DNA from: Gp7-AA10 sp035636095
GTDB lineage: Bacteria; Acidobacteriota; Thermoanaerobaculia; Gp7-AA8
Reading direction: 5' to 3'
DNA length: 64,000 bases
Assembly (NCBI GenBank): GCA_035636095.1
Contig: DASPZU010000121.1
Coordinates: 1-64,000 of the forward strand
The position numbers and the translations under genes were made by a program. The notes beneath the pieces are model-generated. The model did no database searches. It saw nothing but the letters and a program-made list of their open reading frames with translations, and was not told where the DNA came from. Of this stretch, positions 1 to 8,267 are shown one piece after another (the stretch's first letter is position 1; each line of letters opens with the position of its first letter).

Positions 1-1
1 G

Positions 2-1177
2 CTCATTCACACCGGCGACTTCAAGATCGATCACACGCCGGTCGACAATCTCTCCACGGACCTTGGCGCTCTGGCGCGTTACGGCGAGGAAGGCGTGTTG
101 CTGCTTCTCTCCGACTCGACCAACGCCCTCGTGCCCGGACACTGTCCATCGGAGCGGTACGTCGGCGACGCGCTGGCCACGGCCATCGCGAATGCCCGAG
201 GTCGCGTCATCTTTACGACCTTTGCGTCGCACATCCATCGCATTCAGCAGGTGATCGATCTCGCGCGCAGGCACGGCCGCCGGGTCACGATGATCGGGCG
301 CTCGCTGGTCGACAACTGTGAAACGGCGGCGGAGCTCGGCTACCTGAATCTGCCGCGCGATCTTGGCATCAACGGCGCCGACGGCGATCGACGCGTCGTG
401 ATCATGACGACCGGAACGCAGGGCGAGGCGACTTCCGCGCTCTCGCGAATGGCGGTGGGCGAGCACAATCAGGTGCATATCGAGCGCGGAGACGTGATCA
501 TCGTCTCGGCACGAACGATCCCCGGCAATGAACGCGCTGTCGCGCACATGATCGACAATCTCTATCGACTTGGCGCCGAGGTCGTGACATGGGACATCGC
601 CGACGTCCACGTGTCAGGTCACGCCTGCCAGGAAGAGCTGAAGCTGATGCTGAATCTGACGCGACCGCGATTTTTCATTCCCATTCACGGCACATTGCGG
701 CATCTGATCCATCACGCGCGTCTGGCAGAGGCCATCGGCGTGCCGCATGGCGTGGTGATCACCAACGGTCAGGTCGCCGAGATCGATGGCGACAACATCC
801 GCGTCCTCGAAGATCGTGTTGCGAACGGCAAAGTGTTCATTGATGCCGAAGCGGAGGAGGTTCCTGAGATCGTGGTACGGGACCGGCAACACCTCGCCGA
901 GGATGGGTTCGTGATCGTGGTGGTGGCGTTTGACAGCAACGGCAAGCTCGTGCGCGATCCGGAGATCATCACGCGCGGGCTGGTCCACGTCGATTCGAAT
1001 CAGGAAATGCTGGATGAGATTCGGCGCATGCTGGTTGGCATGTTTGCGGAAACGCCACCGGAGGAGCTGCGCGATTCGGAGATCCTGCAGGACTTGATGC
1101 GCGCCATGCTCAAGCGCTACTTCAGAAAAAGCATGGGACGGCGGCCGATGATTTTGCCCGTGGTTTGGGAGATGTGA
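2..1177 (+). CDS. rnj: Ribonuclease J (5'-truncated by window edge)
   Basis: This is a metallo-beta-lactamase/beta-CASP ribonuclease of the RNase J family, which processes and degrades RNA by endo- and 5'-3' exonuclease activity. The reading frame is open from base 2. The 391 residues present begin with HTGDFKID and continue with SDSTNA, the beta-CASP region (TGTQGEATSALSRMA), VSGHACQEELKL and PIHGTLRHLIHHA. Full family members are about 550 residues, so roughly the first 160, with the HxHxDH zinc motif, lie upstream of the window. The C-terminal domain is complete and ends at TGA. The gene is followed by a palindromic heptamer array and then uppP. Confidence 0.95.
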   Translation, partial: LIHTGDFKIDHTPVDNLSTDLGALARYGEEGVLLLLSDSTNALVPGHCPSERYVGDALATAIANARGRVIFTTFASHIHRIQQVIDLARRHGRRVTMIGRSLVDNCETAAELGYLNLPRDLGINGADGDRRVVIMTTGTQGEATSALSRMAVGEHNQVHIERGDVIIVSARTIPGNERAVAHMIDNLYRLGAEVVTWDIADVHVSGHACQEELKLMLNLTRPRFFIPIHGTLRHLIHHARLAEAIGVPHGVVITNGQVAEIDGDNIRVLEDRVANGKVFIDAEAEEVPEIVVRDRQHLAEDGFVIVVVAFDSNGKLVRDPEIITRGLVHVDSNQEMLDEIRRMLVGMFAETPPEELRDSEILQDLMRAMLKRYFRKSMGRRPMILPVVWEM

Positions 1178-1187
1178 GTCCTGAGTG

Positions 1188-1233
1188 CTGAGTCCTGAGT
1201 CCTGAGGGGCGGGACTCAGGACTCAGGACTCAG
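1188..1233. repeat. Heptamer array forming a 19-bp perfect hairpin
   Basis: The unit CTGAGTC is repeated with a 7-base period on one arm (1188-1206) and its exact reverse complement occurs on the other (1215-1233), with an 8-base loop. There is no T-run, so it is not a classical terminator, though it could end or stabilise the RNase J message. It belongs to the same class of short-unit arrays found at 28261, 34582, 42572, 57850 and 58382. Confidence 0.85.
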
Positions 1234-1237
1234 AACT

Positions 1238-2062
1238 GTGTCGATAATCGAAGCAATCGTCTTAGGCTTAGTGCAGGGGCTTACGGAGTTCATCCCTGTC
1301 TCCTCGACTGCACATCTCGAAATCGTTCCGGTCCTGCTGGGCTGGGGTGATCCCGGCGCAGCCGCGTCGGCGGTTATTCAGTTCGGGACGTGGGTGGCTG
1401 CGCTCATCTATTTCGCTCGCGACATCGTCCGCCTGGTGGCCGGGTTCTTCCGCGGGCTCATGGCACGCCGATTGTTCGAGGACACCGATTCGCGCGAGGC
1501 GTGGCTCGTCATCATCGGAACAATTCCGATCGTGATCCTCGGTCTTCTGCTGAAGAAGCACATCGAATCGACGTTTCGAGGGCTGTGGATCGTCACGACG
1601 ATGGTGATCGTGGTCGCGATCCTGCTGGAGCTTTCCGAGCTTTATGCGCGACGGCGACAACTCCGCTCGTTCGAGCAGCTGAATGTCGCGGATGCGGTCG
1701 CAATTGGCTTCGGCCAATGCCTGGCGCTGATTCCGGGCTCGTCGCGGAGCGGGTCGACAATCATGGCCGCGCTGTTTCGCGGTGTCGATCGGCCGACCGC
1801 GGCGCGCTATTCGTTTCTACTGAGTATTCCCGCCGTCGGCGCGGCAGGCTTCCTGGAGCTGTTCAAAGAGCGGCATCATCTGGCGCAGCTCGGATGGACA
1901 GCGATCATCGTCTCGATCGTGGTGGCGTTCATCAGCGGTTACGCATCGATCTGGTTTCTCCTGCGCTACCTGAAGACGCACACGACCTCCATCTTCGTCT
2001 TTTACCGCTTGGCTCTCGGCGCGGTGATGGTTGCGCTCCTGTTAGGCGGCGTTCTTCATTGA
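1238..2062 (+). CDS. uppP: Undecaprenyl-diphosphatase (UppP/BacA)
   Basis: This integral membrane phosphatase recycles undecaprenyl pyrophosphate to the monophosphate carrier used for peptidoglycan and surface glycans. The 274 residues match the family length. Two signature motifs are visible: residues 14-26 (GLTEFIPVSSTAH) and 166-173 (PGSSRSGS). Several hydrophobic segments follow, and the C-terminus is hydrophobic. The start is GTG, placed directly after the heptamer hairpin. The 3' end overlaps the convergent minus-strand gene by 7 bases. It fits the envelope-oriented content of the region. Confidence 0.95.
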   Translation: MSIIEAIVLGLVQGLTEFIPVSSTAHLEIVPVLLGWGDPGAAASAVIQFGTWVAALIYFARDIVRLVAGFFRGLMARRLFEDTDSREAWLVIIGTIPIVILGLLLKKHIESTFRGLWIVTTMVIVVAILLELSELYARRRQLRSFEQLNVADAVAIGFGQCLALIPGSSRSGSTIMAALFRGVDRPTAARYSFLLSIPAVGAAGFLELFKERHHLAQLGWTAIIVSIVVAFISGYASIWFLLRYLKTHTTSIFVFYRLALGAVMVALLLGGVLH

Positions 2063-3456
2063 ACCGAGCGGCCTCCGCCGATCGTCTGCGAGTGTTCCGG
2101 TGCCTTTCCGGTCGTCAAGAAATCGGCGAGGATCTTCATGCGATGCGGGATGAAGACCTCGGCCATGGCGGGCGAGATCTGATAGTGGCTGTTCGGGCCG
2201 CCCTCGCCATTCTCGAGGCGATCTTCGGTCACCTGCTGAAGACCGTCGATCGAGCGCGGAAAGATCACGTTTTCGCCGACCGGTCCGCTTAGCACGTGGC
2301 AGCCGACGCAACTTTGCGTCTCGGCCCGGTTGACGATCTGTTCGGGCAGCAGCGTGCTGCCGATCCGCGTCAGCTCCGCCTGAACACGCGCGCGAAATTG
2401 CTGGCCTTCCGCCGAACGCGCCCCGCGGATGAAAGGTCCGTCGTAAATGAACGCCGGCTCGCTGTCCGACGGATTGCTCTCCGCCATCAGGAAGTCGCGT
2501 GGAATGTTCATGAAATAGAGGTTGACGTCACGGATGGCCAGGTTCGCGACCTGGCCGACGAACGCCTCGCGGAATGCACGACCCTTGGGCGTGTCGATCG
2601 ATGCGTCAAACAACCTGCCGAACGGCTGGTTTTCCAGCGTGTCGGGCGTCATGCGAAGCATGCAGTCGCCGCCATCGCACTGTTTCGTGCTTCGGAACTG
2701 ATAAAACCGCGGGCTGGCCGAGGGCGCGCTCTCCATCGTGCGAATGCCGCCGCCGGTGACGCTGTAGTGATCGGGATGGATCACCGGTGGAAATCCGCTG
2801 ATGCCATCGAAGAAAAACGATTCGAGTTTTGTGCGTCGATCGAAAGCGGAATCCATTCGCGAGAGGCTGGACCAGAAGTCTGCCACCGGCCTGCATCCCG
2901 CCAAGCCAGCTTCAGGATGTGGATTAGGGAGAACGGACTCGAAGATGAAATGCAGTCGCTCGTTCGGTTTGCCGATGCGGGCGAAGATCATTCGGTATTG
3001 ACCGCAGTTCGAGCCATCGGGCGGCGTGAGATCGAAACGATTCACCACCGCCAGCGGAATGATTTCGCCGGGCGCGTAGGGCTGTGCGGCCAGTGAGCCT
3101 TCGGGCGTGGGACAGCGCCGAGGAAATCCGTTGAATGCCGGTGCGCCGTCGGTGGAGAAGTCGTCGCAATGCGGACCGGAGGCATCCGCGAGGCCGGGTT
3201 TGGGATTCTGAGTATCGAGCCATTGGCGATACAACCGGGCCGTGGTCAGGCCGCGCACGCCGCTGCGATCGATCAACGCCTGCAGCACGCGATCGAATGA
3301 GAACCCCTCCAGAATCGCCTTGTCGGTCACGATGAACGACCGCCGCATGTCGAGATTGAGACCGACCGGCGGCGTTACCGACCGCCGTCTGGCCGGTGCG
3401 GCCAGCATCACAAGGATGACGAGTGCGAGAAGTAGGCGTCGATGCATAACGATCAA
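2056..3456 (-). CDS. Secreted protein with one CxxCH haem-type motif, function unknown
   Basis: The 466-residue protein starts with a clear signal peptide (basic start, then LLLALVILVMLAAPA), so it is exported. The only recognisable motif is CVGCH near residue 385, the pattern for covalent haem c attachment, followed by VLSGPVGENVIFPRS. No second CxxCH and no known enzyme domain is recognised. The C-terminal placement of the motif suggests a mono-haem cytochrome-like tail, but the CxxCH could also be coincidental. It is convergent with uppP, and hpt lies 15 bases upstream on the same strand, so the two may be co-transcribed. Confidence 0.75.
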   Translation of the reverse strand: MIVMHRRLLLALVILVMLAAPARRRSVTPPVGLNLDMRRSFIVTDKAILEGFSFDRVLQALIDRSGVRGLTTARLYRQWLDTQNPKPGLADASGPHCDDFSTDGAPAFNGFPRRCPTPEGSLAAQPYAPGEIIPLAVVNRFDLTPPDGSNCGQYRMIFARIGKPNERLHFIFESVLPNPHPEAGLAGCRPVADFWSSLSRMDSAFDRRTKLESFFFDGISGFPPVIHPDHYSVTGGGIRTMESAPSASPRFYQFRSTKQCDGGDCMLRMTPDTLENQPFGRLFDASIDTPKGRAFREAFVGQVANLAIRDVNLYFMNIPRDFLMAESNPSDSEPAFIYDGPFIRGARSAEGQQFRARVQAELTRIGSTLLPEQIVNRAETQSCVGCHVLSGPVGENVIFPRSIDGLQQVTEDRLENGEGGPNSHYQISPAMAEVFIPHRMKILADFLTTGKAPEHSQTIGGGRSVQ

Positions 3457-3471
3457 TACGGATTGCAGCGA

Positions 3472-3987
3472 CTAATCGCTTAGGACCTGGATCTCCGGAA
3501 TGTTCCGATAGCGCTCGGCATAATCCAGTCCGTAGCCGATCACGAACTGCGGATCGATCGAGAAGCCGACATAATCGGCGCGGAAATCGACCTTACGCGC
3601 CTTCGGCTTATCGAGAAATGTCGCGGTGCGCAGCATCGAGGCGCCGCGGCTTTCGATGTAACGAAAAACCTCGCGCATCGAGAGCCCGCTGTCGATGATG
3701 TCTTCCACGATCAGCACCGCCCGATCGTGCATGTCGAGCTGCGGTTCCTTGAGGACCGTCACCACGCCGGAGGAGTACTTTTCGTTGCCGTACGAAGAGA
3801 TCTGGATGAAATCGAGGGCCATGTCGACCGTCACGTGCCGCATCAGGTCGGCGCAGAAGAACATCGCCCCCTTGAGGACGCAGAGGGCAATGGGGTTCGT
3901 CCCGGCGTAATCGGCGCTGATTTGGCGTCCCATTTCGGCGACGCGCCTCGCAATTTGATCTTTAGTGATTAACGTCACGTTGCCCAT
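3472..3987 (-). CDS. hpt: Hypoxanthine phosphoribosyltransferase
   Basis: This is a purine salvage enzyme converting hypoxanthine (and usually guanine) plus PRPP to the nucleotide. The 171-residue length is typical. The PRPP-binding loop is visible at residues 92-104 (LIVEDIIDSGLSM), preceded by the family segments NPIALCVLKGAMFF and SSYGNEKYSSG. The ATG at 3987 gives MGNVTLITKDQI, a normal N-terminus. It is divergent from the unknown gene at about 4025 with almost no intergenic space, so promoters must lie within or next to the neighbouring coding regions. Confidence 0.95.
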   Translation of the reverse strand: MGNVTLITKDQIARRVAEMGRQISADYAGTNPIALCVLKGAMFFCADLMRHVTVDMALDFIQISSYGNEKYSSGVVTVLKEPQLDMHDRAVLIVEDIIDSGLSMREVFRYIESRGASMLRTATFLDKPKARKVDFRADYVGFSIDPQFVIGYGLDYAERYRNIPEIQVLSD

Positions 3988-4024
3988 GTATGGGAAAATT
4001 CTAACATCCTGGTTTTCGAAGAAG

Positions 4025-5587
4025 ATGTCCGTCGCTGAGAGGGGACTGCTCCAGGGCCGCTACGCCCGCCTGTCCGACAGGTTCAAGTCGATCTGGACCT
4101 ACCACCAGTTCGCTTCGGGTGTCTTTAAGAACCTTTTGGAGATTCCCCTTCCGTATCACGTCGATTTTCAGAACACTTACGATCGCATCCGCGCCGCCAA
4201 TACGAGTTTGAACGCCTCGCACATCCAGGAGGCCGGCGCGGCCCTGGGACTGTGCGAGCTGGCGCTCGATCGGATCACGACCCAGCTCCTGCGGGCCGAT
4301 GATCACGTCAGCGCATCGTCGGTCCGGCGATTCTTCGAGCGGCTGAAGCGTCAGGACGAGAACATCGTCGTATTTCTGCTCAAGTTTTATCTGTACGCCG
4401 ACGCCGTCGAAGGCGATCGCCGCGACAAACTCGATTACTTGTTCACTCGCATCGGTGAGGAATTCATCACCGATGGCAAGCAGTACGCGCCCCGGAATAC
4501 GCTCGAATTTCGGGAGCAGGTCATCAGCCTGACGTCGCTGCTGAAGCCGATCGACGCGCCGAAAGAGGAAGTGGTCCGGCTCATTCGTGCCATTCGCGGT
4601 GTTCGTGACGACATCCAGAGGGCGGCCGCGTTTGAAGAGCTGACCGAGCGCAACCTTCTCAAGAACGCGCGCCTCTTCAAGCATCGCCTCGGGCACCTCT
4701 ATTTTCAGCCCGACATCCTGATGTCGATCGTCGAGCTGAACGTCGCCACCAAGAACAAATTCGTTCTCCTCTACGCCGACGAGGAGCAGCGCATCGTGGA
4801 CGACGCACAGAAACTATCCGAGCACGGACCGGCGATCGAGCGCAACTTCGGTTACACAAATCCGGAGCTGGTCGAAGAGATCTCGCGCTTTCGCGAGTTC
4901 AAGGAGCGCTTCGACATGTCGCGCTCCGCTTCCAACGTGAAGCACGACGTCATCACGCACCTCAAGCAGAGCATGACCAACATTCTGGCGCAGCTCGACC
5001 GAGGACTCGGGGCGGACGGCGACGACATCGTGGATTTGCCCCAATCGTTTTTCAACGAAGCAGAGCGGGTCGAGAACATCACCAGCCGCTTCGCCGATCC
5101 GCTTCTGCATCCGTATCTCATGCAGATCGCGGAGGCCATCGACATCGCCGACCCCACCGTCATGCCCGAAGAGATCTCGGAGTTTCCCAACGTCAAGGAG
5201 CTGCGGCTCGAGCCGTGGGAGATCGGCGCGTATCAGAAGCTGTTCGAGCGGCGCGACGCGGAAGCCGGCGAAGACAACGAGGAGCTTTGGGTCGTTTACA
5301 TGCGCGCGGCCGCGCTGCGGCTCAAGGTGGATGTCGAGGCCACCATGCTGGCGGCGTCGACGGCCGCCGGCGTCTCACCGGAACCCGAATTGCTGGCCTG
5401 CGCGAAACAGAGTCTCGACTGCGGAAAAGAGCTCGACGAGCAGTTCAATGGCTTCCTGCACGACGCGGTTTACTACTCGAATCCGAAAATCCTGCACCAG
5501 CTGTATCGATCGCGTTTTCGCCTGCTGCGCGGCTTCAGCGGGTTGTGGCTGATCTACGATCGCGGCGGCCAGCCGGCGGGCGTGTAG
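4025..5587 (+). CDS. Conserved-looking cytoplasmic protein of unknown function
   Basis: The roughly 520-residue protein is rich in charged residues and predicted helix (many EEL, RFREFKERF and similar stretches), with no signal peptide, membrane segment or recognised catalytic motif. I do not recognise the family. The start is uncertain. ATG 4025 (MSVAERGLL) is chosen because longer in-frame starts at 3986 and 3965 run into or past the divergent hpt start. The stop at 5587 is followed after 12 bases by the FAH-family gene, suggesting co-transcription. Confidence 0.75.
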   Translation: MSVAERGLLQGRYARLSDRFKSIWTYHQFASGVFKNLLEIPLPYHVDFQNTYDRIRAANTSLNASHIQEAGAALGLCELALDRITTQLLRADDHVSASSVRRFFERLKRQDENIVVFLLKFYLYADAVEGDRRDKLDYLFTRIGEEFITDGKQYAPRNTLEFREQVISLTSLLKPIDAPKEEVVRLIRAIRGVRDDIQRAAAFEELTERNLLKNARLFKHRLGHLYFQPDILMSIVELNVATKNKFVLLYADEEQRIVDDAQKLSEHGPAIERNFGYTNPELVEEISRFREFKERFDMSRSASNVKHDVITHLKQSMTNILAQLDRGLGADGDDIVDLPQSFFNEAERVENITSRFADPLLHPYLMQIAEAIDIADPTVMPEEISEFPNVKELRLEPWEIGAYQKLFERRDAEAGEDNEELWVVYMRAAALRLKVDVEATMLAASTAAGVSPEPELLACAKQSLDCGKELDEQFNGFLHDAVYYSNPKILHQLYRSRFRLLRGFSGLWLIYDRGGQPAGV

Positions 5588-5599
5588 AATCGCGCCGCG

Positions 5600-6232
5600 T
5601 TGAAAATCTACCGATTTCTCGAAGACGGCCCCCGCCCGACCAAGATCGTGGCTGTTGGCCGCAACTACGCCGACCACGCCAAAGAGCTCGGCAACGAGCC
5701 GCCGGCCGAGCCGATTATCTTTCTCAAGCCGCCTTCGGCGCTTCTGCCGCACCAGGGCACGATCATCAGGCCGCCCCAGTCGCAGCGCGTCGATCATGAA
5801 GGCGAGCTTGCCATCGTCATCGGCAAACGCGCGCGGAATGTGAAGTCTGGCAACTGGCGCGACTTCGTGAAGGGATTTACGTGTGCCAACGACGTCACCG
5901 CGCGCGATCTCCAAAAGAAAGACGTGCAGTTTACGCGCGGAAAAAGCTTCGACACATTTTGCCCGATCGGTCCCTGCATCGAGACGGATCTCGACCCTGC
6001 CGATCTGTCGCTCGTCACGCGCGTGAACGGACAGATCAAGCAGAACGGCCGCACCGGCATGATGATCTTTCCGTGCAGCGTCATCGTGGAGTTCATCACC
6101 GGCGTGATGACGCTCGAGCCGGGCGACGTGATCCTCACCGGCACACCTGCCGGCGTCGGTCCGCTGCAGTCGGGGGACATGGTCGAGGTGGAGATCGAAG
6201 GCATCGGCACGCTGCGCAACCATGTTGCGTGA
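5600..6232 (+). CDS. Fumarylacetoacetate hydrolase family protein
   Basis: This family comprises metal-dependent hydrolases, decarboxylases and isomerases acting on 2-oxo acids, for example acylpyruvate hydrolase or 2-hydroxyhepta-2,4-diene-1,7-dioate isomerase. The 210 residues contain VAVGRNYADHAKELG, the metal-binding region HEGELAIVIGKRARNV, GFTCANDVTARDLQ and the C-terminal hallmark LTGTPAGVGPLQSGD. The TTG start (MKIYRF) is the only plausible one after the upstream stop. The 3' end overlaps the nucleotidyltransferase gene by 11 bases. The exact substrate cannot be read from the sequence. Confidence 0.9.
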   Translation: MKIYRFLEDGPRPTKIVAVGRNYADHAKELGNEPPAEPIIFLKPPSALLPHQGTIIRPPQSQRVDHEGELAIVIGKRARNVKSGNWRDFVKGFTCANDVTARDLQKKDVQFTRGKSFDTFCPIGPCIETDLDPADLSLVTRVNGQIKQNGRTGMMIFPCSVIVEFITGVMTLEPGDVILTGTPAGVGPLQSGDMVEVEIEGIGTLRNHVA

Positions 6233-7256
6233 AACCCTCTTCACGCAATTTCCAAAATTGGGGCATTTACCGAAGGGGACAATCGCGGTCGGCGGTGCTG
6301 TCCGCGACCTGCTCCTAGGCATCGAAGCGCTCGACGTCGACGTCGAATGCGACGACCCGCTCGCGTGCGCTACCGCCCTCGGCAAAGTGATCACCTTAGG
6401 CCGCGGAGACCTCACCGTTCACCGCGTGGTCATCGACGATCGCGTCTACGACTTCTCGCGCAAGACCGACCGCGGCCGTCGCGACTTCACGATCAACGCG
6501 ATCGCGATGGATCTGACATCCGGCGAATTGAGCGATCCCTTCCAAGGGCAGGAGGACATTCGTCGCCGCGTTGTCCGGATGATCTCCCCGCAGAATTTCG
6601 ACGACGACCCGCTACGGATGCTTCGCGGAGTTCGGCTGGCAGTGCGCTTTGACTTCACGATCGATGATGCGACCGTCGCCGCGATCCGGCGTCGATCGGG
6701 CCGAATCACGACCGTCGCGGCGGAGCGCGTGACGTACGAGCTTCACGCAATCTTCTCGGCCGGGAAATTTCTCAAAGCGCTGCAATTTCTCAATGCCACG
6801 GCGCTCGACGAGGCGCTGTTTGGCTTTCAGGTCGACCCGCGGCGATTTCAGGCGGACGACGTTTCACTCGCCGCAGCCTACGCGCTCCTTCTGCGAAATC
6901 CGACGGAATTCGCGGAGCGCTGGCGATGGAGCGACGCGCTCTTGCGCGACGTCGTGACGCTGCAGCACCTGATGCGAGATCCGAGCCTCATCGCCCTCTA
7001 CGATGCGGGTGAGAAACTCGCTCGGCAATTACCCCAGCCAGTGCCGATGCCGGACTTCACCATCAAGCCGCTGCTCAACGGGAACGAGATCGCGTCACTG
7101 ACCGGCAAGGACCCCGGGCCGGAGCTAGGCGCGATCAAGCGTGCGCTCCTGGAGGCACAAATTCGCGGCGAGGTGCGGACGCGTAACGACGCCGAGAAAT
7201 TCGTCAGGTCCTTCGCCCCGCATAGCGGGGAGAAGGTGCCGCGAAGCGGCGGATGA
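6222..7256 (+). CDS. CCA tRNA nucleotidyltransferase/poly(A) polymerase family, C-terminus replaced by a repeat
   Basis: This is a class II nucleotidyltransferase that adds CCA or poly(A) to RNA 3' ends. The 344 residues show VGGAVRDLLLG (23-33), the catalytic DVD (38-40), RRDFTINAIAMDL (86-98) and DPLRMLRGVRLAVRF. CCA-adding and poly(A)-adding activity cannot be separated here. The 3' end is altered: after RNDAEKF the last residues (VRSFAPHSGEKVPRSGG) come from a REP-like insert. The uninterrupted frame, still readable after the second copy of the 20-bp duplication, would end RNDAEKFLHD with TGA at 7309-7311, just before lgt. Confidence 0.88.
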   Translation: MLRETLFTQFPKLGHLPKGTIAVGGAVRDLLLGIEALDVDVECDDPLACATALGKVITLGRGDLTVHRVVIDDRVYDFSRKTDRGRRDFTINAIAMDLTSGELSDPFQGQEDIRRRVVRMISPQNFDDDPLRMLRGVRLAVRFDFTIDDATVAAIRRRSGRITTVAAERVTYELHAIFSAGKFLKALQFLNATALDEALFGFQVDPRRFQADDVSLAAAYALLLRNPTEFAERWRWSDALLRDVVTLQHLMRDPSLIALYDAGEKLARQLPQPVPMPDFTIKPLLNGNEIASLTGKDPGPELGAIKRALLEAQIRGEVRTRNDAEKFVRSFAPHSGEKVPRSGG

Positions 7257-7298
7257 GGGGCTGCGGAGGGGCTACGGCCGTAACGACGCCGAGAAATT
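7182..7298. repeat. REP-like palindromic insert flanked by 20-bp direct repeats
   Basis: The sequence CGTAACGACGCCGAGAAATT occurs at 7182-7201 and again exactly at 7279-7298. Between them lie 77 bases with the palindromes typical of the elements seen elsewhere in the window: CCCCGC/GCGGGG with AGAAGG, and GCCGCGAAGCGGCGGATGAGGGG. The arrangement looks like an insertion with target duplication, or a duplication that carried the element. Confidence 0.9.
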
Positions 7299-7316
7299 TC
7301 TTCATGACTGAAGGCA

Positions 7317-8267
7317 GTGATCGTTCATCACATCGATCCCGTCATCGGCGAAGCCGGCGGCGTCTACCTCTGGTGGTACGGACTCAGCTACACGCTCGGC
7401 TTTCTCGAGATCTTCCTCTGGTTTCGCAGCCAGCGTCATCGACTCGGCTTCTCGCTCGCTGAGGTTTATGACATCAGCCTTCTGCTGGCGTCGTGCGTCG
7501 TGATCGGCGGCCGCGCAGTGGAAGTGATTTTTTACGAGTGGCCGTACTACTCGCGGCATCCCTCGCAAATTCCGTGGATCTGGCTCGGCGGCATGAGCAC
7601 GCACGGACTTCTCCTCGGCGGCGCGATCGGAACGGCGATCTTCTGCCGCGTGCATCGACGCCCATTTCTCACCATCGCCGATGAGCTCGTGATTCCCGGC
7701 GCTTTTCTGATGGGCACGGGACGCATCGGCAATTTCATCGACGGCCAGATCGTCGGCAGCATCACCTCGCTGCCGTGGGGCGTGAAGTTTCCGGATGCGG
7801 AAGGCTTTCGGCACCCGGTCGTGCTCTACGACGCGATCAAGAACCTGCTGCTCGTTCCGGCTCTGATCGCGATTCGAAAACGCAATCCGAGGCCCGGCGT
7901 CGTCCTCGCGAATTTCATCTTCTGGTATGCATTTCTGCGTATTTTCGTTGACGTCTTCCGCGAATACCCGACCCGGCTCTTCGGCATCGCGACTGGACAG
8001 AGTCTGAATTTGTTCATGAGCGCGTTGGGGCTTGCGTTGTGGGCCCTCACCCGGTCCCGCTCCGCGGGACCACCCTCTCCCCGCGAGCGGGGAGAGGGAC
8101 GGGGTGAGGGGCGTCTTTGGCCGCGCCGGATCGCGTTTGCGACGATCCTCGCCATCTGCATGACGATGCCGAGCGACTGGACGCAGGACATCCCGAAACG
8201 CTACGGCAAGCGTCATCCGGGATTGCACTACTCGAAGATTTACCCGCCTGTCAGCGGGTCAGAGTGA
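7317..8267 (+). CDS. lgt: Prolipoprotein diacylglyceryl transferase
   Basis: This inner-membrane enzyme transfers diacylglycerol from phosphatidylglycerol to the lipobox cysteine of preprolipoproteins. The 316 residues include GGMSTHGLLLGG (91-102, with the conserved His96), the signature RIGNFIDGQIVGS (136-148), HPVVLYDA and several membrane segments. The start is GTG, with AAGG just upstream. Residues 243-265 are encoded by a REP-like palindrome inserted in frame between the penultimate and last hydrophobic segments (TRSRSAGPPSPRERGEGR), making the protein longer than usual. It overlaps the convergent DUF4097-like gene by 17 bases. Confidence 0.93.
   Translation: MIVHHIDPVIGEAGGVYLWWYGLSYTLGFLEIFLWFRSQRHRLGFSLAEVYDISLLLASCVVIGGRAVEVIFYEWPYYSRHPSQIPWIWLGGMSTHGLLLGGAIGTAIFCRVHRRPFLTIADELVIPGAFLMGTGRIGNFIDGQIVGSITSLPWGVKFPDAEGFRHPVVLYDAIKNLLLVPALIAIRKRNPRPGVVLANFIFWYAFLRIFVDVFREYPTRLFGIATGQSLNLFMSALGLALWALTRSRSAGPPSPRERGEGRGEGRLWPRRIAFATILAICMTMPSDWTQDIPKRYGKRHPGLHYSKIYPPVSGSE
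8044..8111. repeat. REP-like palindromic element inside lgt
   Basis: The element begins CCCTCACCCGG and ends CGGGGTGAGGGG. It has two inner palindromes, GGTCCCGC/GCGGGACC and CCCTCTCCCCGC/GCGGGGAGAGGG. Nearly the same element lies at 51312-51380 in an intergenic position in reverse orientation. It is translated as part of lgt without breaking the frame. Confidence 0.88.

Noticed and set aside
1188..1233. Rho-independent terminator after RNase J
   Set aside because: The stem is strong but is not followed by a T-run, and uppP starts 5 bases later. It is better described as a heptamer repeat hairpin.
7202..7278. Complete insertion sequence at the CCA gene end
   Set aside because: The insert is only 77 bases with no transposase or long terminal repeats of an IS; it is a non-autonomous REP-like element.
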